NCBI GenBank assembly: GCA_932521025.1
Contig: OW051471.1
Span: 5,518,001-5,582,000 of the forward strand
Source: Oscheius onirici
Taxonomy: Eukaryota; Nematoda; Chromadorea; Rhabditida; Rhabditidae
Reading direction: 5' to 3'
DNA length: 64,000 bases
The position numbers and the translations under genes were made by a program. Every line of letters begins with the position of its first letter. Position 1 is the first letter of the stretch. Of this stretch, positions 22,878-33,800 are shown piece after piece. The notes below the pieces were generated by a model. The model saw nothing but the letters and a program-made list of their open reading frames with translations. It did not search any database and was not told where the DNA came from.

Positions 22878-25800
22878 ATGGTAAAGTTAAAAACGGCACT
22901 GTTGTGGATCTGCCTTCTAGCCCTGGGAACATCGGTCAAACGACAGGACTTCAAGACTTGTGACCAGTCGGGCTTCTGTAAGCGTCTTCGTTCCATCAAG
23001 GTAAAGAGTTTCTCTGCTGTCTTTCAATTCCAAACACAGGATCCGTCCAACTACGAGCTGCTGGTCGACTCTGTCAAACACGAAGGAGCAGTGGTCGAGG
23101 GACAGCTGAGAAATGACGAGAATACACTCGTTCTGAAAGTCTATGGTCTGGCCGATTTGACTGTTCGAGTACAGATAGATGAGCCGAAAGGAGCCATTCG
23201 CAAGAGATTCGTCCCTACAATGGCTCTCGATGGGGAACCGAACTTGGTTAGAATCAGCCTTTAGTTTCTAAGAATAGTTTCAGTTGAACTTCAAATCGGT
23301 CAAGATGGAAAACGACCAGACGACGATCTTTCTGGATGGAGGAAAAGGACGCGTCGTCCTCCGATACAAGCCTTTTTTGGTCGAAGTCTATAACGAACTG
23401 GATGAGCTGGTCGTCCAGATGAACAAACAAGGAAAACTGAAGGTAGACGAGTTTCGAACAAAAGAGGAAAGCAAGGAATACCCCGAAGGATTCTGGGAAG
23501 AACATTTCAAGAGTTATCGCGACTCCAAGCCATTCGGATCCAGTAGTGTTGGAGTGAGTCTTTTCCAGGTTTTTTTTCTAGTTTCAGTTCAGATGGACAT
23601 TTCTTTTCCCGGATTCAAACACGCCTTCGGACTGCCAGAACATGCCGACTCGTTCGCTCTCAAGGACACTGTCGGAAATACGGATCCCTATCGTCTCTAC
23701 AATCTGGACGTATTCGAATACGAGCTCCACAACCCAATGGCTCTTTATGTTGCTGTCCCTTACATCGTCGCTCACAAACTGAATCGAACTGTCGGCGTCC
23801 TCTGGCTCAATTCTGCCGAAACTTGGATTGACACCAGTTCGAGTCCATCTGGAATGATCCGCTCCGTCTTCAACAAGGTACACTTTGCAGAAATCTCAGT
23901 TCAGGCAAACTTTTAGATATTGCCAACGGATTCAGTTCCCTATTTTGATGCGCACTTCATATCTGAGACGGGATTGGTCGATGTTTTCGTCTTTCTCGGA
24001 CCAAGTCCCCAAAAGGTCCAGAGTCAATACTCTTCTTTGACCGGCAAGACCCCTCTCCCGCCTCTGTTCTCAATTGCCTATCATCAGTGTCGATGGAATT
24101 ACAACGACGAACAAGATGTACTGTATGTGAATGCCAAATTCGACGAGTATGACATTCCGATGGACGTCATCTGGCTGGACATTGAGCACACTGACGGAAA
24201 GAAGTACTTCAGTTGGGACGAGCACAAGTTCCCTCATCCGAAGGAGATGATCGAGAAGGTCGCCTCGACAAGTCATAGGAAAATGGTCACTATCATCGAC
24301 CCGCATATCAAGAAAGACTCTGGATACAATGTCTACAAGGATGCCAAAGATCTTGGTATAATTCTCTGGTACTTCTTTGTATAAGTTTTAGGTCTTTTCG
24401 TAAAGAAGGCTGATGGAGTAACTGATTTCGAAGGACACTGTTGGCCAGGAGCCAGTGAGTACCTTGACTTTCTTCATCCAGAGGTATTTTTTTTTATTTT
24501 TTTGATAATGTTTATAACTTTAGACAAGAAAGTACTGGGCAGCTCAGTTCAAATTCAATCGCTACATTGGATCAACTCCTGATCTGTTCACCTGGAATGA
24601 CATGAACGAGCCATCCGTCTTCAGTGGACCAGAGGTCACTATGGACAAAGACTCTACCCATTACGGTGGAATTGAACATCGTGAGGTTCACAACCTGTAC
24701 GGTCTACTCTACCATTCGGCCACCTTTGAAGGACAACTGCAGAGAACAGATGGACGTGACAGACCCTTCATTCTCACTCGATCTGGTTTCGTCGGAACGC
24801 AGAGGACGGCTGCCATTTGGACTGGAGACAATACTGCCGACTGGGGACATTTGGCCATCTCTGCTCCCATGCTCCTGTCTTTGTCTGTTGCGGGAAACGT
24901 GTTTGTCGGAGCCGATGTGGGAGGATTCTTCGGGAATCCGGACGAACAACTTCTCGTCCGATGGTATCAGGCCGGCGCCTTCCAACCTTTCTTCCGAGCA
25001 CATGCCCATATCGATACGAAAAGACGTGAACCGTGGCTCTTCTCTGAGGCCACTCGACTATCTATCCGTGATGCCATTCGTCGTCGTTACAAACTTCTTC
25101 CTTACTGGTCAGTTCAGTTTATGAAGTACATTCAAATGCTTGGTTTAGGTACACACTGTTCCGTGATCACTCTCAGTCTGGATCTCCTCCCATGCGATCA
25201 ATGTGGTACGAATTCCCGTATGAGGAGAGCCTTTTCGCCGAAGAAAGGCAATGGATGGTTGGCAGCGCTCTTCTAGTGAGACCGGTGGTCGCGAAAGATG
25301 CCACGTCGGTAGATGTCATTCTTCCTGGTGCTGTTGAAAACATTCGATGGTTCGATTGGGAGTCCGGAAAGCAGTATCAGGCCGGTAGTCATTCGGTCGA
25401 CGCTCCTTTGAACGACATTCCCGTCTTCCAAAAAGGAGGCTCGATTGTCCCCACTTGGCAAAGGGTTCGTCGCTCATCCCAAGTCATGATGGAGGTTTGA
25501 ACACTTTCTGCCACTAACTAACTTGATTTAAAGGATCCAATTACACTCTTTGTGGCTTTGGACGGAAGTCATAACGCCAAAGGAAGTCTTTATGTCGACG
25601 ACTATCGAACACACGACTACCAAAATGGACAAAACTGGACATTGACAGAGTTCGAGTTCAAGACGCTTTCGGCCACTCGATCCGTACTGAGCGGAAACCT
25701 CAAGAACGGCATCTACTCCGCCAAGAATTGGATCGAACAAGTAGAAGTTCGCGGACTTCGTTCAAACCCCAAGTCGATTACGGTATGCTTGTACTACCTA

Positions 25801-25952
25801 AAACTGAAAAAAAAGTTAATCTTTAGATCACTCGTGCCTCTGATCCATCGGACGAGTTGGAATTCCACTACAATTCCGAAGACAAGCTGCTGATCATAAG
25901 GAAGCCCAACGTCCTGATCACCCAGACCTTCAAAATCAATCTTCAGTTCTAG
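22878..25952 (+). CDS. GANAB: Glucosidase II catalytic alpha subunit (GH31)
   Basis: A soluble ER glucosidase that trims the two inner glucoses of N-glycans and so drives the calnexin cycle with its beta subunit. The ATG at 22878 opens a signal peptide ([17 protein letters not shown]). The family's N-terminal beta-sandwich follows, then the GH31 barrel. The catalytic nucleophile is the Asp in [14 protein letters not shown], and the acid/base Asp is in WTGDN. Other GH31 landmarks are [56 protein letters not shown] and the C-terminal [11 protein letters not shown]. The start was chosen at ATG 22878, since the GTG three bases upstream is not a likely eukaryotic start. Introns are 35-50 nt; the stop TAG is at 25950-25952. 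Length (about 920 residues) fits the family. I see no missing catalytic residue. Confidence 0.95.
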
Positions 25953-26043
25953 CTGTCAGCTTGTGCTTCTAGCTTCTAGCATACATTTTCGAGTCCGTTC
26001 TTTATGGGTATTTGTTGTGCTTTACCTGTTGTTCCCTGTAACT

Positions 26044-26049
26044 AATAAA
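26044..26049 (+). terminator. AATAAA polyadenylation signal of GANAB
   Basis: AATAAA lies about 92 nt after the GANAB stop. Confidence 0.6.
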
Positions 26050-26258
26050 CCTGTTTGATAAACAGAAAGAACAATTTTTGTGTATGGCGTGATGAGGAAA
26101 TAGTAGGAAAGGGTAATTTGACAGTTTCAATAGCGAAAATACTTCTTCATACCATATCATACTTTTTCTAAAGAATCCCGAACTCTTTAGCAGAAGTGTG
26201 ATGCTATGACATATCGGAATGATATCGTAATAAATAATAATAATAGCGAAAAAAAAAG

Positions 26259-26672
26259 GTTCAGCCTCCAGTTGTGTTTCCGCATGCGTGGGCGGCCATT
26301 CAGCAAGCTGCGTCTATGGCCAATCGGACTGTGACTCCTCCTCAAAGGAGAAAAGCCAATCCAGTTCCAAAAGAGCACAAGGATGACGTTTAACTCTGAA
26401 AAAGAAAAGACAAATCGAGAGTTTTTAGGCGTATTTCGAGCGAAGGAAGAAGAACAACGATTCGGCTAAAAGGAGCAGAGAGAACAGACGACAGAAAGAG
26501 GCCGAGTATCAGATGAGAGCAGAATTTCTTCAAAATGTGAGCTATTCTGGTTATGGAGAACAAGACTTATTTTCAGGAAAACATAAGACTGAATAAGGTC
26601 ATTCAACAACTCCAGCAGCAAATTAACCAACTCCGAACTATGCTTCAGTCTCCCTGGCCTATCAACCCGTAA
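26259..26672 (+). CDS. PAR/CES-2-like bZIP transcription factor, 5' end unresolved
   Basis: Three exons are clear. The first ends KANPVPKEHKDD, the second is AYFERRKKNNDSAKRSRENR and on to AEFLQN, and the third is ENIRLNKVIQQLQQQINQLR and on to TAA 26670-26672. The basic region has the NNDSAKRSR signature of the PAR/NFIL3/CES-2 group (others have NRxAAxxCR), and a leucine zipper follows directly. It should bind palindromic TTACGTAA-like sites as a dimer. The upstream frame has a stop just before 26259 (TAG near 26245), so either an earlier exon is spliced or trans-spliced at the A9G acceptor, or translation begins at the in-frame ATG 26316. The predicted protein is short (about 100-120 residues) and very close to GANAB's 3' end. 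Confidence 0.8.
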
Positions 26673-26875
26673 TCCTCAATTACAACTTTCTTGTCAACTT
26701 TTTACGTGTCGAGCTTATATGTAGTTCCGTTGTGCCTGGGTCAAATGTGGTTTCACAATATCGTGTATAAACAGTGTGCTTCATTTCATAATATACGTAA
26801 ACAATTGAAGAACACAAAGGGAGGTATTGGTTATAGTATTCAGCACCATATAAAATATGAATAGACATTCGGTAA

Positions 26876-29123
26876 CTAAGGTTTAGCAAAATACTGATTC
26901 CTGCGAGGCGTCGGTGGCAATGCTCGCTCTCCTGTAATTGGTCCGAGCATACTGCTGTTGGCGGCTGAAGATTCGGACCGTTCCTGCTGAACAGAAATGG
27001 GCGGAAGAACTGCATTGTCAGCTAAGAAGCGCATCCAATAGGGCTAAATAAGAGCATTTTGTAAAAATGTAATCACAAACCGAAGAAATGGACAACAACT
27101 CTCGAAGAACACTTTCACAGTCGCCGGTCTCCTTGTTCGCGGCACCAATATCGCCAACAGCCTTCAGTCCGATTACACTCATTGAGACGCATCTGGCGAT
27201 GTTTTCCTTCGGCATCTTATTGAGTTCCGCCAGAGCCATAACCTGGAAACAAAAATTATACTGGAAAGAACAAGCAAAAACCTTCTGCCAGTGAATAATC
27301 AGATATGCAAGTGTCTCACGATTGGGCTGAGGTAGTTCACAGACAGCCGTGTTGAGTGCGCTTTTGTCGGCATTGCGAGCTGCACGGATGAACTCGTCTC
27401 GCGAAGATTTCGGAATCAATGGATCCTGGAAACATATTGAAAAAGACAAATGTTAGTTTACCCGAAGTTCACGAAGAAAGAGTTTAATGCAGTCACCCAA
27501 GACTTCGACATGCTGCATAGAAAGATTGGGAATTCCTCGTGAAGTGCGAAGTTCGTTGAGTGTTCTTGAAACCTATAAGACATGAATTAAATGCACTGAA
27601 ACAAGCGTGAGATACATTAGATGGCGATAGGGGTTAGTGCAAAACATACAGCAATCTTACACACCTGAGCTTTTGCTCCAGGAACGCGATAAATTCCTTC
27701 AGCATCGAGGCCTTTCTGCTCCAAAGCGGTAACAAGATATATGAGAGGTCCGGGAATCATTGGTGCCGTCGGAGGACAGAACTCTGTGAGTGAGTACGTC
27801 TGGGCATCTCTCTTCTTCATCGGCGTCATGATTCTTGGAACACATGGTATTGGGAGACGACGCTTGCAGGTGACGTGAACGATCTGCTGGCAATCAATGC
27901 ATTTAACAGCTGGCTTGCTTGCAAAGTTGATACTGTTGTTACAAACATCACAAGTAGTAAACTGAAAGGAAAAAAATATTCGAGATTCAGTCAAAAGTCA
28001 CCTTTAGAGAGTTGATTTTCTCATAGGTGTGCTGTCTCGTATTAATTGGAGCATTCCTTGTCCACGAATCTTTCCCCTTCGTGCGCGGAGTCGAGCGCAA
28101 ATCGAAATTACTCGTCGTTTTTGGGGTTAGCAGGCCGATAGGTCGTGATCGACAGTCGTCATTCTGAAACTGACAGGTTCATTATTGACCAAACTCTTAC
28201 CTCAACAGCTAAGCTGTTTTCAGACATGCTTCTGTTCCTTGCCGCCAGCCGACGAGGCGCTTTCACGCAAGTTTTTGGGGCAGCCGGTGGCTTCGATGCC
28301 TCCCTCGATCTTTTAGGAGGCACGTGATCATACTAAAAAACATTCTTTGTTGAGAAATCATAATGAAAACCTCGTCGTTAGCTCTACTCCTTTTCGAATT
28401 TGTCCCGATAGGGCGAGGCTGGAGGGATGTTGAGCGACGTTCACGAGCGAATACGGCAAGTCCTCGCGAACGACGTGAAGGATATTCGGTGATGTCACAA
28501 ATACTATCGTCCGTGTGATCATAGTCGATAGAGCTTGTCGTGTCGTCTTCAACATCGGGTGTTGTGTGACTAGCCGTGCGGATGGACGGAGTTCTCATCA
28601 GAAGAGGCTGCTGGATGATATTCATGCGAGGGTCGTTAGGCTCGAGTCCGTTATCCTAAAAGACAATAGCACTTTCGACCAACTACAAATGAACCAACCT
28701 TGATCATTTCATTGACTACTTTGAGACGCTTCATAGCATCTTCGAGATTGGACTTTAGAGCACTATTTTCGACAAGTTGGTCCCGGACTTGACTGCGAGC
28801 ATCCTTTAGTTCAGCTTGAAGCTTTTTGATGTTACTATTGCGTTCTCTGAAGGATCGTGTTCGCACAAAAGAAGGAGAAAACTTACTCAAGATCTCGTTC
28901 CAGCTGATAAATGTGTAATTCTTTCTGTTCCACCTTTTGAACCGATTCAGACCAATTCAAGCGCATCCTCTCGAATTCGTCCATCAAGTTTATCATGACT
29001 GAAATTGAAAGGTTACGAAGGCTTTAGTGAAAACTAACCAGTTAAGTTTGCCTTCGAGCGATTCGAGCTCTCGCCAAGTTCGGTGTAGAGTCTGAGAGCT
29101 TCTTTGGCTAATTCGCTAGCCAT
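26876..29123 (-). CDS. CYK-4: Rac/Rho GTPase-activating protein CYK-4/RACGAP1
   Basis: The centralspindlin subunit that, with the MKLP1 kinesin, builds the midzone and activates RhoA signalling in cytokinesis. The ATG at 29123 (MASELAKEALRLYTEL) opens a coiled coil (28.9-28.7 kb, IKKLQAELKDARSQVRDQLV) that binds the kinesin partner. A Ser/Arg-rich linker follows (28.6-28.1 kb), then a C1 zinc finger at 27.99-27.83 kb with H-x12-C-x2-C...C-x2-C-x4-H-x2-C-x7-C spacing, and a RhoGAP domain with the arginine finger in GIYRVPG (27.68 kb), DPLIPKSSRDEF and NRETLAYLIIHW. The C-terminal exon runs from PYWMRFLADNAVLPP to YFAKP, stop 26876-26878. It converges with the bZIP gene about 200 bp away and shares a divergent promoter region with OPA3. 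Confidence 0.93.
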
Positions 29124-30073
29124 CTGTAAATGTAGCATTAGTGAAATGCATGGAAATGTGTAGGAAACAATAATGCAAGAACATAAAAAGTATTACGTGT
29201 GGAAAAAACTAAATGCCCCCCATGGTGTTTTTGGTCAAGTGTAAAAAAAGTTGGGGAGAGTGTTTGAGAAAACTATCCGATGGCTTGGGCTGATATTGTG
29301 CAGCGGTATAGCCTTAAAAGTGATGCATGCCACAGGCTATAGAACATGTCGACGATACGTTTTTATCAAAAAAAGTTATGGGTCCGATAGTGCCGAGCCC
29401 AGAAAGTGCTACAATCGACTAAGCTCCGCCATGGAAAATTCAAATCGTGTGAAATTTTGTGGGGAAGTTGAGCCCTATACTGCCCCCGTCCTGCCTCATT
29501 TTGGTGGCATTTGGATTAAAAACAACAATTTTAGAAAGGGGGGGGGCATTAATTTTTTCCACACGTAATACATTGGAAAACAACGTATGTTTTGTCTAAT
29601 ATGTAAAAATGGGATACTCATTGTCAGCGAAGAATTGTGCGTACAAAATGACCATTTTCACCAATCGAACATTTTTACATACCGCGAGTTTAGTCGCGAG
29701 ATTTTTGCCGCGAACATTCAAATCAAGCATTACCGCAAGCGCTCGCGGGCTCGAGCCCCGAGTTTCTTTTTGACAACCTATTCTTTTAAAGTTGAGTCTC
29801 CGTGTGTCTCGTTGTCTGTAGCTTCGGTTTGTGAAAAAGTGAAAAACGTTGGCGCGGAAAACGTTGGCAAGTTGCGCGCTGGCACTGCGCCACGGAGGCA
29901 AGTGCGCTTTGCCAAAGTTCGCAGGAGATACGACGCTGGGTGCGCAGCAGTCAGCCAGGCTGGCCTGTTGCTCTACTTGTTGTTCATTGAATGATGAAGA
30001 GAATTTCATTCAACTTCTTCCTGTTATTTTTTCCTTTCCGTGTTTTGCTAATAAAACTTTTCCAGATAAAAAA
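29124..30073. promoter_or_regulatory. Divergent CYK-4/OPA3 region containing a MITE
   Basis: Apart from the MITE at 29191-29570 I see no gene. A GCGC-rich stretch at 29850-29950 and an intron-like ACTTTTCCAG just before the OPA3 ATG suggest a 5' UTR exon of OPA3; this is inference. Confidence 0.4.
29191..29570. mobile_element. TA-flanked MITE
   Basis: A 380-bp element begins TATTACGTGTGGAAAAAA and ends TTTTTTCCACACGTAATA. C6/G8 runs stand just inside both ends. The TA at each edge fits Tc1/mariner-type insertion. No transposase is encoded. It lies between the CYK-4 and OPA3 start codons. Confidence 0.85.
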
Positions 30074-30787
30074 ATGGGATTTCCCATGATTCAGATCGTA
30101 CTGATCGCAGCCAGACAGGTCTCGAAGCCTGTCGCAGATGCCGTTATTAGCTACAGCAAGGGTCATCCAGCATTTCGGACTAAACTTCTCCTGCCTGTTG
30201 GACGATTTCTAGTGCAATTCACTCAACGATTACGGATGAAAAGACTGGGATTAGGCGAAGTGGCGTCTAATGTCAAGGTTTGCAATCTTTGTAACATTAT
30301 GCATTTCAGGTCTCCGAGAGTGCCGCTCTCGAACAAGCTTCAGATTTCGTCCAACAAGCTGTCATATTTATCTATTCTGTTGGTGTTTTTGCCGCTTACT
30401 ACGCATACAGTAAATACACGGCCGAGGAAACGATAAAAGCTGAAGAGTATCGGAAATTACAAGAAGAATTCGACAAGTTGAGAGCGGTAGTTCAAAAAAA
30501 CACACGGCTATTGGAAGGACTTTCTCATAAAACGGAATCTTCTAAAGTACTGCCAATTCTGGTCGGTCTTTTATTGTTCTTGCTATACATTTCGTTTTAG
30601 GCCGAAAATTTGAAAAATGGCCCCTCTAACACCGATAAAACGACTAATGTAAGTCATCTTTTTGTAGCAGCTTGGCGTTAGTGATGTGTTCCAGAATATG
30701 GAGAGCAGCAGATTGACTTTTACCGCCGACCAATATTTGATCCCAATTGACGACGCTATGCTGATGTTATTGACAGAAGCTGTCTAA
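30074..30787 (+). CDS. OPA3: OPA3-like mitochondrial protein
   Basis: Four exons encode about 190 residues. The N-terminus MGFPMIQIVLIAARQVSKPV has the family's FPM...RQVSKP signature, followed by FRTKLLLPVGRFLVQF and the RMKRLGLG motif. A hydrophobic segment (AVIFIYSVGVFAAYYAYSKY) and a coiled coil (EEYRKLQEEFDKLRAVVQKN) come next. OPA3 proteins sit on mitochondrial membranes and affect network shape; loss causes 3-methylglutaconic aciduria with optic atrophy in people. The last two exons (AENLKNGPSNTDKTTN and NMESSRLTFTADQYL...) are poorly conserved and lengthen the tail. The stop is TAA 30785-30787 and AATAAA is at 30824. The gene converges on intersectin with only about 105 bp between stops. 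Confidence 0.9.
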
Positions 30788-30823
30788 CTCGTTCTCAAGT
30801 GTACAGGTTATGTTCTTTTACAG

Positions 30824-30829
30824 AATAAA
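30824..30829 (+). terminator. AATAAA polyadenylation signal of OPA3
   Basis: AATAAA is 37 nt after the OPA3 stop and within 63 nt of the intersectin stop on the other strand, so the two 3' UTRs may overlap. Confidence 0.6.
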
Positions 30830-30891
30830 GTATATTTTCATTTAAAACCGTCACAGATTCGAGATTCGCTTTATATTATGAATTTGCTGCT

Positions 30892-33800
30892 TCAAATTTC
30901 CGATTCATATAATTGAGCAACAAATTTGACGACGATGCCTTCGGTATTTGTCTGCCTGGTCCTTCGCAATGGCAGTGGTTTGAGAATTGGACCGCGATGC
31001 TTGGCAGACTCTGCTAGCAACTCTTGAAGAGATATTGATGCTTGCTCTGAACCAAAACTGTCTAACTAGTAGTTAAGACTCCATACCAAGTACGGGCATA
31101 TCTGGCCTGAAGAGTTTCTTCTGGAACAAAGCTACGTTGAAAGCGACATCAGTGGAAAAGAATGGAAACTGTGCCTAAGCGGGACAGTTTGGCTAGCCAT
31201 TTACTTTAGTTACCGTTAGTTTCAATTCCCCTTTGGTTGCGTCCACATCAAAACTTTCGGTTATGGATCCTACGCTCGTGGTTATGAGATGCGGTGGGGG
31301 TCCTACAGTCTTTTGAGTTACATTTGGTAAACTCATTAACTCGACCAAAAGTCTTCCAATTGGCTGTTTGGAAACGCTCCGTTTCTTCTGAATGAGATCA
31401 AAATTATAAACTCAACGTTCTCCTACTTGTTCCTTCTCCGCGATCGTGATGATGTTGTTGTCAATCGTTTGTTGCAGCTGACTGGTCCACAGTTTCGCCG
31501 CATTTCGACTGACCGCCTTCAATTGCACTATCATGTTCTCATCTGAAAGATTGGTATAAACTATTATGTTTCACTTACCATAAACAATATTGAAGTGAGT
31601 TTCCTGTTCCTTGTTCTGTTCTAGTCGAGTCTTGTTCAAGAGAAAAGGTGTTTTGTACATGGTGAGATTAGTTTCCGCTGTCTTTGAGACTCTGAACGTA
31701 TCTGGTTCAGAAATGTGTTCATCCGGAGTAGTCATTAAGAGGAAGTCGTTGAAAAGTATTCCGACGAGTAGTCTGTTACTCCTCGCCTTGTAAAGTACAG
31801 CAGAATGTAGAAATTGGCGATTGCCCTGAATATTTCGTTGTTTGATTCCAATGAAGAATACTTACAAGAAGACGAGTCGGAGAAGAGAATTCGATCTGCT
31901 GACCAGGACATTTGACGTGTTGTTGGCACCAATAGAGCAAGGAAAGAGTTTCTATCTCGCTGACAGCTCGGTTAACTTCTGAGACCAGAGCACGGAGCAG
32001 TTGAAGAGCCGACTCGAGATCCTATAAAAATATTAATAGGAAAAGATACTGTCTACCGTATGTTCTGGAGTACCGAAAGGACTTTCTTTGAGCATCTTCT
32101 CCAAAATAAGTGGATATCGGGTTACTCTTCCCAAAGGAATCATTAAGAAGTAGCCGAGACTCATTCCTCTGGCATGTGGACTGGCACAACATTGAGAATA
32201 CAGGGCTCTGGCCTCAGGTGACGCTAGAAGTTGCGGAATGCTATCCACTGCCGTCTGTTGATTCTTAACATTGTTCTTTTAGAGTGAAAAGAGAAGAGTC
32301 ACACCTTGCAGAAAGTGACAAAAGCGGAAAGAGCGTCAATTTCGAATAGGAAGGTTTTGGCCGGACTGTCACCGCGTTTCAAATGAGCAAGAACTCTTTT
32401 TGACACATCGATCAATTGATCCCAGTTGATAAATACACCGTCCAGAACGGATTTGTTGACTGTTGGAAGGAGCGACTGATAGAAGAGTTTCTTCGCTAAT
32501 ATCAAGTCAGAACAATATCGTTCTTCCGTAGACAGCAATTCCTGAAGAAGAGAAACTGGACATGCAACCAAAGCTTTATTCTCCTCTACATGCGAAAAGG
32601 GGGGAAAGGAGCATGCAGGTTATGATCGGCGTGTCTTTACCTCGGTCAACTGGTCGTACTTTTTCGAAGTCGTCACTACGGGAGGCAGGTCATAAAGAGT
32701 TGACTTTAAATGGATTAAAACAGAAGCCACAACAAAATCACCTTATACTGTTCGACAGTTGGAGGCAGATCGTAAAGTTGCGAAGAACCAGATGGAATCT
32801 GAGGTTCCAATGGAGGCAGTTCGTAGAGAGACGACAAGGATGGAGGAGCCTCATAGCGGATTGGAGTCGAGCTGAATTGAGACACTACACAACACTTCAG
32901 AACAGAGGAGAAGCCGGACATGCGGAGTTGTATCAAGCACAAAAGAAGACTCTAACTTCTTTATTTCTATTTATACAACCTTTGAATGAGCTACAAAAGG
33001 AGCAAGTGAAATTTTTTTGACAAGTTTTCTGGAAATTACGCTGTGGGATGAGTGTAAGGAGGGAAGCGAAGGGTGGTGCGTGAGAGAGAGGAAACAGAGG
33101 ACATCTTTTTACCTAGATTGGACGTAGCTTGATGGAAATAGTCCTTTGACAGTCGGCTTGGAAGGATGATGTCCAGTCCACCATTCATCGTCTGCCTTGT
33201 TGTCTACAATGATGATATCTCCAGATTTGAACGTCAGTTCATCCTCTTGATTGGCCGTATAGTCGAAAAGAGCAGTTGCTGATACATCTCCTGGAGAAGT
33301 CATAACACTATCCTACATTTTTCTGATTAGATTTCATCAAAGAAAATACCTCTGTCGCTACAGTATACTCGCCTGGGAACCATCCAGAAGCCTTCTTCCC
33401 ATCACGAACAATCTCGCCTTCCCACCAGCCAGCATCACTCTTTTCTCGAACTGCTATTTCGTCTCCTATCTTCAAAGACAACTGATTGGCTGCCGATCCG
33501 TTAAAGTCGGCCACTACGCGAACTCGACAGACAACAGTTAGTGGGGCAGAATCCGTGACAGTGGCAGGCGGCTCATATTTTTCGACGTAATTGGCCGGGA
33601 AAATGCCTTCTTTTCCATTGGAAGCTCGTCCTTTCCACCAAGAGTCGTTCTTCTCGAGTACCAGAATCTTGTCTCCGACAGACAACGACAGATCAGTATT
33701 TTCGGCTGCTTCGAACTCGAAAATGGCGACATACATGGATCCATCACTAGCATTTGAAAGAACAGACTGTTGTGAGACCGAAGGAGGCATCTGACTGCCA

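Noticed and set aside
29251..29568. 105-codon open frame on the plus strand
   Set aside because: It lies wholly inside a MITE and matches no transposase motif.
29587..30009. Coding exons at 29587-29994 (+) and 29596-30009 (-)
   Set aside because: The two frames overlap antisense in the OPA3 5' region, have no domains, and their codon use looks random.
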